Below are positions 1 to 8,142 of a DNA stretch of 64,000 nucleotides, piece after piece. Each line of letters starts with the position of its first letter. The first letter of the stretch is position 1. The translations under genes were made by a program, and so were the position numbers. A model generated the notes under the pieces. It worked only from the letters and a program-made list of their open reading frames with translations. It had not been told where the DNA came from and did not search any database. Source of the DNA: Latilactobacillus sakei (lineage in GTDB: Bacteria; Bacillota; Bacilli; Lactobacillales; Lactobacillaceae); NCBI GenBank assembly GCA_002953655.1, contig CP025839.1, positions 1,860,001-1,924,000 of the forward strand, given 5' to 3'.

Positions 1-162
1 AGTGACAAGGTCGGCAATAAAGGCTACTTCAGCATGAGCGACGCTTGGTTTGATGACTACGTATACGAAGTGGTTATCAAAAAAGAATACCTCACAAAAG
101 AAGAACAAGCCTTACTAGACCAAACCCCAATCAAACTAGACCCATGGGACGCACTCCAATAA
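1..162 (+). CDS. Aminopeptidase C paralogue, C-terminal fragment (runs off left edge)
   Basis: The first 53 codons read open from base 1 to a TAA at 160-162. The peptide (SDKVGNKGYFSMSDAWFDDY onward, ending DPWDALQ) aligns with the C-terminal end of the intact PepC encoded just downstream, whose matching segment reads GDKVGTKGYFVMSDSWFDEF and ends near DPMGALASR. It is therefore the end of a second C1B (bleomycin-hydrolase family) cysteine aminopeptidase in tandem with pepC. The sequences differ enough that this is an old duplication, not a recent copy. The catalytic Cys and His lie outside the window, so activity cannot be judged. Confidence 0.85.
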   Translation, partial: SDKVGNKGYFSMSDAWFDDYVYEVVIKKEYLTKEEQALLDQTPIKLDPWDALQ

Positions 163-167
163 AATAA

Positions 168-470
168 GTGCGTTCAAGCTGGTCAACTTTTGAGCATTAG
201 CACAGAAAGTTAGCTTGAAAAGCACATTAAGAAAGAAGTGCGTCATCAACAAGTAACTTCTGTGCACTTACAGCACTTGACGAATTGGCGATGCAATCGC
301 TGATTTGGCAAGTGAGGTAAGGCGGAAGAAGTTGTTGATGAAAGCACGTTAAAGAAAGAAGTGCGTTCAAACCAGTTATATTCCGAGTACTAGCGTAACA
401 AGGTGAATGATTACTGGAAGTAATCGTTTGACTTGTGGCGCTAGACACAGGAATATGGTTTGAAAAGCAC
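168..470. repeat. Array A: three tandem hairpin repeats (168-225, 238-347, 361-470)
   Basis: Three units each begin GTGC and end GCAC, separated by 12-13 bp A-rich linkers (226-237, 348-360). Units 2 and 3 are each 110 bp with a 123-bp period; unit 1 is a 58-bp version lacking the middle. Each unit is an interrupted inverted repeat. Unit 1 pairs TTCAAGCT with AGCTTGAA, unit 2 TCATCAACAA with TTGTTGATGA, and unit 3 TTCAAACC with GGTTTGAA, then ATATTCC/GGAATAT, CTAGCG/CGCTAG and GATTAC/GTAATC. The stem sequence differs between units while pairing is kept. The same family occurs at 58912-59265. It fills the gap between the two pepC genes. No coding frame of note was seen in it. Confidence 0.85.
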
Positions 471-518
471 GTTAAGAAATATCAATAATCCATCCCAATT
501 CTCAAGGAGGTTTTTTCA

Positions 519-1865
519 ATGGTTCAAGCTATCACACCCGAAAATATTCAACAATTCAAAGCCGATTTCAAGGCGGTTCCACAATCAAACGTCATTAAAA
601 ATACGGTGATGAACAACGGCTTTTTAGCCAGCAGTCAAAATACAACTTCAAAGGCTTTGATGGACCCAGTCTTTTCAATCGATTTAGATACTGGCGCCGT
701 TTCAAATCAAAAGCAATCCGGCCGTTGCTGGATGTTTGCCGCATTAAATACGATGCGTCATAGCTTACAAGCACAATTCAAGATTAAGGATTTCGAACTT
801 TCGCAAAATTATACGAACTTCTGGGATAAATTCGAAAAATCAAACTACTTCTACGAAAATGTTTTAAAAACCGCCAATCAACCAATCGGTGATCGCAAAG
901 TCGACTTTTTAATGACGACACCCCAACAAGACGGTGGTCAATGGGATATGTTATGCGCCCTCATCGAAAAATACGGGATTGTGCCTAAGTCAGTCATGCC
1001 CGAAACTTATAACAGTGAGAAATCAAGCGAACTCAACAGTGTCTTGAACCTTAAACTCAGAAAAGATGCCGTCACCCTTCGTCAATTGGTTGCCGATGGT
1101 GTCAGCGAAGCTGATATCCAAGCAAAGAAGGATACAATGTTGACTGAAGTTTACCGGATGCTTGTTTTCGCATTGGGCGAACCCCCTGTTGAATTTGACT
1201 TCGAATACCGCGATGATGACCACAACTACCACATTGAAAAGGGCCTCACACCACAAACTTTTTATCAAAAATATGTTGGTTGGGACCTCGAAAATTACGT
1301 TTCATTAATCAATTCCCCAACAGCGGACAAACCATACAACCACTTATATAGCGTCGAAATGCTCGGCAACGTGGTTGGCGGCCGTGAAGTTCGCCATTTG
1401 AATCTTGATATCGATGATTTCAAACAACTTGCCATCAAACAACTCCAAGCTGGCGAATCAGTTTGGTTTGGTAGCGATGTTGGCCAATCATCCGACCGTA
1501 AACTGGGTATCATGGATACGGAAATCTATCAAAAAGCAGCATTACTCAACATGGACCTTTCAATTTCTAAAGGCGAACGCCTAGATTACGGTGAAAGTTT
1601 AATGACGCATGCAATGGTCATTACTGGCGTTGATATCGTTGATGGTCAACCAACGAAATGGAAGGTTGAAAACTCATGGGGCGATAAAGTCGGTACTAAG
1701 GGCTACTTCGTCATGAGCGACAGCTGGTTTGACGAATTCGTCTACCAAATCGTCATCAACAAACGCTTCTTAACAGCAGAAATGCAACGGATTGAAAAAG
1801 AAGAATACGATCACCCAACCGTTCTCGCACCATGGGATCCAATGGGCGCATTAGCAAGTCGCTAA
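519..1865 (+). CDS. pepC: Aminopeptidase C (cysteine aminopeptidase, C1B family)
   Basis: A 448-residue cytoplasmic aminopeptidase of the PepC/bleomycin hydrolase family, which removes N-terminal residues from peptides in lactic acid bacteria. The papain-type triad is visible: Cys70 in QSGRCWMFA, His364 in MTHAMVITG and Asn385 in KVENSWG. Length matches the family (about 440-450). The ATG is preceded by a strong AAGGAGG nine bases upstream, so the start is secure. It lies behind repeat array A and a paralogous pepC end, and is closed by a bidirectional terminator. No clear promoter was found; transcription may arise inside or upstream of the repeat array. Confidence 0.96.
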   Translation: MVQAITPENIQQFKADFKAVPQSNVIKNTVMNNGFLASSQNTTSKALMDPVFSIDLDTGAVSNQKQSGRCWMFAALNTMRHSLQAQFKIKDFELSQNYTNFWDKFEKSNYFYENVLKTANQPIGDRKVDFLMTTPQQDGGQWDMLCALIEKYGIVPKSVMPETYNSEKSSELNSVLNLKLRKDAVTLRQLVADGVSEADIQAKKDTMLTEVYRMLVFALGEPPVEFDFEYRDDDHNYHIEKGLTPQTFYQKYVGWDLENYVSLINSPTADKPYNHLYSVEMLGNVVGGREVRHLNLDIDDFKQLAIKQLQAGESVWFGSDVGQSSDRKLGIMDTEIYQKAALLNMDLSISKGERLDYGESLMTHAMVITGVDIVDGQPTKWKVENSWGDKVGTKGYFVMSDSWFDEFVYQIVINKRFLTAEMQRIEKEEYDHPTVLAPWDPMGALASR

Positions 1866-1872
1866 ACAAATT

Positions 1873-1906
1873 AAAAAGGTCAGGACAAATTTGCCCTGGC
1901 CTTTTT
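1873..1906. terminator. Bidirectional intrinsic terminator between pepC and the convergent M20 gene
   Basis: The arms AAAAAGGTCAGG and CCTGGCCTTTTT pair with one G-U, with A- and T-tracts on both sides. It sits between two convergent stop codons. Confidence 0.85.
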
Positions 1907-1914
1907 AGTTTGTC

Positions 1915-3237
1915 CTAATCCTGTGTGCCAACAACTAACAAACTATCGTAATAAATTTGCATCATCATTTGCCAATCGCTGAATTGGAGCCATTCATCAC
2001 CCTTATGCGCGATGCCCTTTTGTCCTGGGAAAGAAGGCCCAAACGCGATGATATTCGGTAAGGCGCGGGCGTAAGTCACCCCGGTCGTCGTCACCGGTGT
2101 GCCATCTAAGCCTGTATCAGCCGCATAAATCGCTGATAATTGTTGAATAAATGGCAATTGCGGATCAGTTACTTGCGATGGATACCGCCGCTTAACCGTC
2201 ACCGTCATCCCCGGTAACAACGCCGCTTCGATACCGGCTAACAATTGTTCTTCAGTCACCGAAATCGGATAACGACACGTTAAATGACAACTCAACTGTT
2301 GCGCCTCAATTGACAACCCATAAAAGGCTAGCTGCAAAGCCCCCGAGGCTGCATCTTCAAAATTGATCCCCAGATTTTCCCCAGTTGATTGATTACCAAT
2401 TTTAGCAGCAAGCCACTGATAAAATTGACCGGTCTGCCCTGTCAATTGGCTAGCGTCTGCCACTAATTCCGGTAACACATTATCCGCCATTTCAGGTGCA
2501 TTACTTGGCGCTTTTTTTCCTTGATAAGTTTTAACCGTCCCATCCGCTAAAAGCAGGCGGACGTGATCTGGTAAATAACTTTTGGCAAACTGCCCGTCAA
2601 TCGCTGTAATTTGGCGCTCAGAGCCGTCTGTAATCGGCAACGATAACTGAACGTCTAACAAACCACGTTCCCCATAAACGGCCGGGAACTTACAATCTGG
2701 CGTAAAACCGGCGGACGGCGCTGCTTCTTGTTGTAGATACAACGGAATATCTTGGCTCCCTGACTCTTCATCCGTGCCAAAAATAATTCGGACCCGGTGC
2801 TTAAACGTTATTTTTTGCGTTTTAATCAGATAAAGTGCAAACAACGTGGATAAAAGTGGCCCTTTATTATCCAATACCCCACGTCCGTACAACAAGTTAT
2901 CCACTTGGGTGAGATCAAACGGTGGATAATGCCAATCATCTTCAACGTCGACTACATCCAAATGGCCCAAGATGCCAAAATACGTTGGTGCTTGGCTTTC
3001 AGCCGGCCCATATTCAGCCCAGCCAACACAATCACCGACTTGCCCCGTTCTAAAACCCATTCGCGTCGCAATAGACAACACCGCTTCCAACGCCCGCTTA
3101 GGCCCAATCCCAAATGGTGCTTGATACGTTTTAACGCCACGAACACTCGGCACCCGCAAAACAGCCTTCAAATCGGCCAAAAATTCTGCTTCATATGGTT
3201 CAAATAAAGCTTTAAAATCCGCTCGAATCGCTTTCAC
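1915..3237 (-). CDS. M20 family metallopeptidase (PepV-like dipeptidase)
   Basis: A 440-residue protein of the M20/ArgE-DapE-CPG2 family, closest in layout to PepV-type dipeptidases (usually about 465-470 aa). The di-zinc site is complete: His92 and Asp94 in GHLDVVD, Asp123 in GVLDNKGP, Glu157-Glu158 in TDEESGS, Asp181 in DCKFPAVYG and His411 in GIAHKGDEW. A lid or dimerisation insert separates the two halves. The start is GTG at 3237 with a GAAAGAAG stretch upstream. It is the last gene of the peptidase/PTS operon and probably finishes hydrolysis of small peptides released by the M42 enzymes. Exact substrate is unknown. Confidence 0.85.
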   Translation of the reverse strand: MKAIRADFKALFEPYEAEFLADLKAVLRVPSVRGVKTYQAPFGIGPKRALEAVLSIATRMGFRTGQVGDCVGWAEYGPAESQAPTYFGILGHLDVVDVEDDWHYPPFDLTQVDNLLYGRGVLDNKGPLLSTLFALYLIKTQKITFKHRVRIIFGTDEESGSQDIPLYLQQEAAPSAGFTPDCKFPAVYGERGLLDVQLSLPITDGSERQITAIDGQFAKSYLPDHVRLLLADGTVKTYQGKKAPSNAPEMADNVLPELVADASQLTGQTGQFYQWLAAKIGNQSTGENLGINFEDAASGALQLAFYGLSIEAQQLSCHLTCRYPISVTEEQLLAGIEAALLPGMTVTVKRRYPSQVTDPQLPFIQQLSAIYAADTGLDGTPVTTTGVTYARALPNIIAFGPSFPGQKGIAHKGDEWLQFSDWQMMMQIYYDSLLVVGTQD

Positions 3238-3259
3238 AAAAATGGCTTCTTTCTATGGT

Positions 3260-4372
3260 TTAATACGTCTTTTCTAAAGCTTGACGCGTCGCTTCTTTAA
3301 ACAGTGCAACGTCGGCCGTTGTTAGTGACTGACAAAATGCCGTCAATAACTGAATCGTTTGTTTGTAATCATCTTGATGGACCATCAACCGTGGTGAATG
3401 CATATAGCGGGTTGGCATCGAAATCGTCATTGTCACGACACCATCCATCGCTTTATGAATATTACAGGCATCCGTCCCGCCCACGGTCATAAAGTCATAA
3501 CGCACATCTAATTTTAAATCAGCAACGAGCCGTTCCATTCGGTACAACAATCCTTTGTTAGCCATCGTTAAAGAATCCAGTACAGCTAAGACGACCCCAC
3601 CGCCTAATCGATTACTATTTTCATTATCGAGCGGTGTGTCCTTAGCGGTTGTGACATCGAGTGCAATTGCTAAATCCGGTTGAATTTGATGAACTGCTGT
3701 CCGTGCACCCCGAATTCCCACTTCTTCTTGTGTTGAACCTGTAAAAAAGAGTGTTGCTTCATGTGGCTTTTGCGCTGTTCGTTTCATCACTTCTAATTCT
3801 GCACCCAAACTAAAACGATCATCCCACGCTTTTCCAGCCAAGAAGTTAGGATCATTCATTTGTCTAAATGGAATGTATGGTGTAATCATATCTCCAATGC
3901 GAATTCCTAATGTTTCAATCGCCTGACGATCAGCGACCCCCATATCTAAAAACATCGTCATTGGGGTCATTACCTTATTCTTGACCTCATCAGGTAAACC
4001 ATGTGGGGCCCGGCTCCCCACAATGCCAATATATTTTTGCCCAGTTGCGGTTGTGACCGTCATTTCTTGAGCGGGCATCACATGCCCCCACCAACCACCA
4101 ACTGGTAATAACTTAAGATAACCTTCTGGTGTAATTTGACGGACCACAAACCCCACCTCATCCATATGCGCTGACAACATCACTTTGGGGCCTTCGGTTG
4201 TCGTGCCGTTTTGCTTTAGAATAATTGATCCCAAGTTATCATAACTAATCTCATCTACATATGGTTGGGCATAATCATGCACTAACCGGCTCACTTCACG
4301 TTCACGCCCACCAATGCCATCAGCTTCACTGAGTCGGCGCAATAAATCTATATCGATTATCTCTTCTACCAT
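3260..4372 (-). CDS. M42 family aminopeptidase (glutamyl aminopeptidase/FrvX type), catalytically intact
   Basis: A 370-residue M42 peptidase of the kind that assembles into tetrahedral dodecamers. All five metal ligands and the general base are present: His69 (SAHMDEVGF), Asp184 (KAWDDR), Glu216 (catalytic) and Glu217 (TQEEVGIRGA), Asp239 (ALDV) and His325 (RYMHSPR). It lies 12 bp after a paralogue that has lost several of these residues, and 22 bp before the M20 gene, so the three are co-transcribed. The family trims acidic or hydrophobic N-terminal residues; the specificity here cannot be read from sequence. Symbols such as pepA or frvX are used for relatives but I do not assign one. Confidence 0.88.
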   Translation of the reverse strand: MVEEIIDIDLLRRLSEADGIGGREREVSRLVHDYAQPYVDEISYDNLGSIILKQNGTTTEGPKVMLSAHMDEVGFVVRQITPEGYLKLLPVGGWWGHVMPAQEMTVTTATGQKYIGIVGSRAPHGLPDEVKNKVMTPMTMFLDMGVADRQAIETLGIRIGDMITPYIPFRQMNDPNFLAGKAWDDRFSLGAELEVMKRTAQKPHEATLFFTGSTQEEVGIRGARTAVHQIQPDLAIALDVTTAKDTPLDNENSNRLGGGVVLAVLDSLTMANKGLLYRMERLVADLKLDVRYDFMTVGGTDACNIHKAMDGVVTMTISMPTRYMHSPRLMVHQDDYKQTIQLLTAFCQSLTTADVALFKEATRQALEKTY

Positions 4373-4384
4373 TTTTTCACCAAC

Positions 4385-5449
4385 TTATCGATTTTCTGCT
4401 TTAAACGCTTGAAGACTATCATTATCGATTTGCTTAATAAATTGAATCAATCCCGCCTTAGCAGCTTGATAATCAGCAGCAGCAATTACCGAGCGAGGCG
4501 TATTCATATTTCTAACCGGAATATTCACGAAAAGCGTTGGACAACCTGTTCGTAACTTATTCACCCAACCGGCTTCAGAATCAGCCAGTGAATAGTAATA
4601 TTGATAAGGAATTTGATCTTGTTCACAAGTTTCACGGAAAGTTTGGAGTAATAATCGATTAGGTAAAACCGTTTTGTCATAGTAGTTTAATAAGACGCCA
4701 TCCCCTAAAACGCCAATCCGGTCATCAGAATCAGTTTGATAATCAAATGCAGCATCTGTATCTAACATGATTGCTAAATCAGGCGTCACTTTATTCGTCG
4801 CCGTCTGAATTCCCCGTAAACCAACTTGTTCCTGAACTGTGCAGCCCACATATAAATCAAATGGCAACTCAACATTTTGCAAGGCTTGTAATAATTCAAT
4901 CCCCAGAATAGGTGCATAGCGGCCATTCCAATTACGACTCATCAAAGCACCACCTTCAGTTTGAACAAATGCCGTTGCAAAACTGAGCGTATCACCTAAC
5001 TGCACACCAGCCTTTTCAACTGCTGCTTTACTTAAAAAGCCAAGGTCGACTTGCACTTTATTCGTCTTATCAACAACTTGATTATTTTCCGTTTGGGCTA
5101 AAATTGTGCCTTGATAAGTTTCCCCAGCAAAATCGCCTTGGACACTAGCCCCTAACAAACTATTAGTGGGCATGTCGCCGAGTAATAAAGCTTGCAATAA
5201 GCCATTATCCAACACTTTAGTCACGATTAGACCAACCTCGTCCATATGCCCCGAAACCATTACATGCGGCGCATTTGGTGTTTGACTTTTTTTCACTGCA
5301 TAAATCGACCCTAAGTTATCGTAAATCACTTCATCCGCTAGTTGCGCATAATCTTGTTTTAAACGCGCTGCAACTAACCGTTCATTGCTAGCAACCCCGT
5401 TAATATCGGTTAGTGCCTGCATCAGGTCGATTGTTTCTTGATTTAGCAT
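4385..5449 (-). CDS. M42 family paralogue with degenerate metal site (probable pseudoenzyme)
   Basis: A 354-residue M42-fold protein. I place the start at the ATG at 5449 because GGGTGATG sits just upstream; the reading frame extends four codons further to a GTG. It retains His68 (SGHMDEVGL), Glu207 and Asp230. However, the bridging Asp is replaced (Asn175 in RNWNGR, where the paralogue has AWDDR), the metal-binding Glu is Gln208 (VQEQVGLRG), and the final His ligand is Asn316 (RNMNTPR, where the paralogue has YMHSPR). GGTDA has become LADSEAG. With three ligands changed it is unlikely to be an active di-metal peptidase. It may be a structural or regulatory subunit of a mixed complex with the intact neighbour. 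Confidence 0.8.
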   Translation of the reverse strand: MLNQETIDLMQALTDINGVASNERLVAARLKQDYAQLADEVIYDNLGSIYAVKKSQTPNAPHVMVSGHMDEVGLIVTKVLDNGLLQALLLGDMPTNSLLGASVQGDFAGETYQGTILAQTENNQVVDKTNKVQVDLGFLSKAAVEKAGVQLGDTLSFATAFVQTEGGALMSRNWNGRYAPILGIELLQALQNVELPFDLYVGCTVQEQVGLRGIQTATNKVTPDLAIMLDTDAAFDYQTDSDDRIGVLGDGVLLNYYDKTVLPNRLLLQTFRETCEQDQIPYQYYYSLADSEAGWVNKLRTGCPTLFVNIPVRNMNTPRSVIAAADYQAAKAGLIQFIKQIDNDSLQAFKAENR

Positions 5450-5463
5450 TTCATCACCCACAG

Positions 5464-5982
5464 TTAATAGATTTTATCGCTTGGAAACTCAGAAATGTCG
5501 CCGTGATTAGCTTTTATCCGGCAGAGTGCCAAGATGTCTTTCAAAGCATCACTTAAACCAGTTCCACCTTTTTTAGGCATCTTAACAATATCAACACGTT
5601 GGCGATATTGATCAATTACTGACTGGCATTCTTTAGACATCGCAGCGACAACTGGAATATCGGTTTTTTCGGTCACTAAAGCCCCCGTTTGGGCACACAT
5701 TTCAGCGTATTGTTCATAATGAAAAGCTGGCCCACAAATAACAACATCCGGGTGCAACTTTTTAATCATCGCTGCCAACTTTAGGCTGACCTCATCTTTG
5801 TGATCCATGAAATTTTGATCACCACAGTATAAGGTCACCGCGATTTTTTCGTCTTTTTCTAAATACTTTTCAAACATATCGGCAGAACCCATCGCCATTT
5901 TTTTACCACCCAAGGGTAAATCGCCACGTTCGGTGCCACCTAAACCTGCTTGAATTTGATCCAATAAAATTAAAATTTCCAT
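5464..5982 (-). CDS. GrdB-like protein (glycine/sarcosine/betaine reductase component B family, short form)
   Basis: A 172-residue cytoplasmic protein. The segment VVICGPAFHYEQYAEMC matches the GPAFxxGRYxxAC signature I associate with the N-terminal part of GrdB/GrdF/GrdH component B of amino-acid reductases. Those proteins are about 430 aa and carry a selenocysteine. This one is much shorter, has no in-frame UGA, and no other reductase genes are nearby, so a Stickland-type reductase function is not supported. It is 15 bp downstream of the EIIC gene and clearly in the operon. Its real role is unknown; it may be a small redox or binding protein acting on the imported compound. Confidence 0.6.
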   Translation of the reverse strand: MEILILLDQIQAGLGGTERGDLPLGGKKMAMGSADMFEKYLEKDEKIAVTLYCGDQNFMDHKDEVSLKLAAMIKKLHPDVVICGPAFHYEQYAEMCAQTGALVTEKTDIPVVAAMSKECQSVIDQYRQRVDIVKMPKKGGTGLSDALKDILALCRIKANHGDISEFPSDKIY

Positions 5983-5997
5983 GACTATTCTCCACCT

Positions 5998-7344
5998 TTA
6001 CAAATTCAAGTCCGCTTCCGTTAAATCATCAAATGAAATATCTTCTGCTTTAGCCATCTCTGCGTCTTGTTCTTCTTTGATATATTGTTTATCCAATGTC
6101 TTAATAAATGGGTAGTAAATTAAACAACCTAATGCTAATAATGCGAATTGATAGAGTGAAGCCACAATGCTCCCAGTTGAAAGGTAGCCGGAAAAACCGA
6201 TTGGTGTTGTCCATGGTAAGGCCACCCCATTGGTATATGGAATCAGTCCCCATTTCGTTACCATCGTTGATAGCAAGAGGTTGATAAGTGGTACTAAGTT
6301 AAATGGAATGATGAGAATCGGATTCAACACAATTGGCAACCCAAAGATGATTGGTTCGTTAATGCCGAAAATCCCAGGTAAAATAGCCAACTTCCCAAGT
6401 TGTTTGATTCGTTGTGAGCGACAGAATAAGAGCATCACGATTAATAGTGATAAAGTACTCCCGCCACCACCGAAGTTAGTGAAAAAGTTTGAGAAGGGAT
6501 CAGTAAAAATGTTAGGCAATGCCTTATGTGCTTGGAAAGCATCTAAATTTTCCATTGTTAACACTTTAGAAATCGGTGCAAAGACAGAGTTAGCAACTGC
6601 TGGTCCATTAATACCAAAGAACCAGAAGATTGTGCAGGCAAATCCGTAGATGATCTGGGCAGTTAAAGTATTGCCGGCCCCTTTTAATGGCACTTGCAAA
6701 ATCTCGAAGATGAAATTATACAGTGTTTCATATGGTGTTAATCCGAAAATAATGCGAATTGCGAAGAAAATTAGCATCACTACTGCACTTGGAATTAAGG
6801 CTTCAAATGATTGCGAGACTGCAGGTGGAACACCGTCCGGCATTTTAATCGTCCACCCTTTTTCAGTGACATAACAATAAATGGGCACTGCAACAAGGGC
6901 GACAACTAGGCCCAAGAAAATCCCATTTGTGCCAAGGTAGTTCATATCCAAAGCCCCATCAACAGGTTCTTTTAGATTTTCAACAACCATTTTAGTTGGT
7001 GTTAGGATTAAAAAGGCCACTAAAGCAACTGCGGCTGCCTGAATTGCATCCGTATTTTTTTGTTTGCCATAAGCGTAAGCCGTACTAAAACAAGTGAAAA
7101 AACCAACCGTATTAAAGACAGCCCGCGAAACGTTAGTAAACCAACTTTCCCACCCAGTCCCTAAGAATTGGCCCCAAAATTCAGACCAATGCGGAATCGG
7201 AAAGTTAGCAATTAATAGGAAAATTGAAGCGACGATAATTAAAGGGGTGGTGATTAAGAAGCCATCCCGAATAGCAATTAAAACTTTATTACTCCCCAGT
7301 TTTATCGCTAACGGCATCAAGAATTTTTCTAATTTATCAAACAT
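5998..7344 (-). CDS. PTS sugar transporter EIIC, lactose/cellobiose family (orphan)
   Basis: A 448-residue integral membrane protein with about ten hydrophobic segments. It carries the EIIC motif GINEPIIFGLPIVLNP and the family segment PFSNFFTNFGGGGST. This places it in the lactose/cellobiose/diacetylchitobiose EIIC family, which moves a sugar across the membrane with phosphorylation by EIIB. No EIIA or EIIB gene lies in the operon, so partners must come from elsewhere or the protein works differently. The start has GGAGG a few bases upstream. It sits between the GntR regulator and the GrdB-like gene. Linked to a glycosylasparaginase, the cargo may be an N-acetylglucosamine-containing compound; that is inference. 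Confidence 0.88.
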   Translation of the reverse strand: MFDKLEKFLMPLAIKLGSNKVLIAIRDGFLITTPLIIVASIFLLIANFPIPHWSEFWGQFLGTGWESWFTNVSRAVFNTVGFFTCFSTAYAYGKQKNTDAIQAAAVALVAFLILTPTKMVVENLKEPVDGALDMNYLGTNGIFLGLVVALVAVPIYCYVTEKGWTIKMPDGVPPAVSQSFEALIPSAVVMLIFFAIRIIFGLTPYETLYNFIFEILQVPLKGAGNTLTAQIIYGFACTIFWFFGINGPAVANSVFAPISKVLTMENLDAFQAHKALPNIFTDPFSNFFTNFGGGGSTLSLLIVMLLFCRSQRIKQLGKLAILPGIFGINEPIIFGLPIVLNPILIIPFNLVPLINLLLSTMVTKWGLIPYTNGVALPWTTPIGFSGYLSTGSIVASLYQFALLALGCLIYYPFIKTLDKQYIKEEQDAEMAKAEDISFDDLTEADLNL

Positions 7345-7409
7345 GTTTAATCCTCCAGATTAAAATTTTGTCTTACCTGCCTGCTAATGAACAATACCTC
7401 CTTCTAACA

Positions 7410-8126
7410 TTAATGTTTACGACTCAAGATATTGTGGAACGTATACTTGTCAGCCCGATAATGGGAATTATCGTAAAAAATCGGGTAGCCATCCATCGAA
7501 TAGGCGACCGTGTGCGCCAAAAAGGCGGGCTGACCTGGTGTTGTTTCTAGTAACTCACTTAACCCCGGTTCTAAGATAACGGCTTCTAATTCTTGTTGCG
7601 CATAACCAATTGGCATCTCTTGTTCAATCAAACGGTAGAGAGAGCCTTGCGCTTCGTGGGCCGTCAAGTTGGGGAGTATTCTTTGTTTAAGGTAAATCTG
7701 TTCGTGCGTCATTGGCTCGTTATCGGCCATCCGGATGCGTTCAATCTGCCAAACTGGTTCTTGCTCGTTGAGTTGTAATTTAGACGCAACGTAGTCTGGA
7801 TAGACAATTGCGCGGCGCAGATCTAACACCCGCGTGCTCGCGTCCAAGTGTAATTCTTTGGCAGCTTCGGTAAAGCCCACTAACCCGCTGGCCCCACTCG
7901 AAATTTTGCCTTCGGTCGCTAAAACATAGGTCCCGCGATTCCGATCACGGACGACAACTTGTTGTTTTTCGAGTAAGTCGATTGCCTTGCGGATTGTTAA
8001 CCGCGTCGTCGCAAACTGCGCGGCTAAGTCCGTTTCTGACGGTAATTTTTGATGGACACCATAGATTCCCGCCCGGACATCTTCGTTTAACGCTTCTGCA
8101 ATTTCGACATATAGATACTTCGCCAT
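7410..8126 (-). CDS. GntR family regulator with UTRA ligand domain
   Basis: A 238-residue HutC-subfamily regulator. The winged helix occupies about residues 5-70 (RAGIYGVHQKLPSETDLA, TRLTIRKAIDLL, DRNRGTYV) and a UTRA effector domain about 85-235 (ERIRMADNEPMTHEQIYL, SLYRLIEQE). Such proteins typically bind a phosphorylated sugar or related metabolite and release DNA. It is the second gene of the operon, between the glycosylasparaginase and EIIC, and most likely autoregulates it through the palindrome at 9148-9161. Confidence 0.9.
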   Translation of the reverse strand: MAKYLYVEIAEALNEDVRAGIYGVHQKLPSETDLAAQFATTRLTIRKAIDLLEKQQVVVRDRNRGTYVLATEGKISSGASGLVGFTEAAKELHLDASTRVLDLRRAIVYPDYVASKLQLNEQEPVWQIERIRMADNEPMTHEQIYLKQRILPNLTAHEAQGSLYRLIEQEMPIGYAQQELEAVILEPGLSELLETTPGQPAFLAHTVAYSMDGYPIFYDNSHYRADKYTFHNILSRKH

Positions 8127-8142
8127 TTTCTAAATACTCCTT

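Noticed and set aside
227-448. 73-codon minus-strand frame inside repeat array A
   Set aside because: It is a by-product of the inverted repeats: no ribosome site, and it spans units 2 and 3 with their stems.
2905-3207. 100-codon plus-strand frame opposite the M20 peptidase gene
   Set aside because: Shadow of a well-supported gene with all catalytic motifs on the other strand.
4385-5449. Treating the degenerate M42 gene as a pseudogene
   Set aside because: The frame is intact, the ribosome site is good and it is tightly spaced in the operon, so a retained non-catalytic role is more likely than decay.
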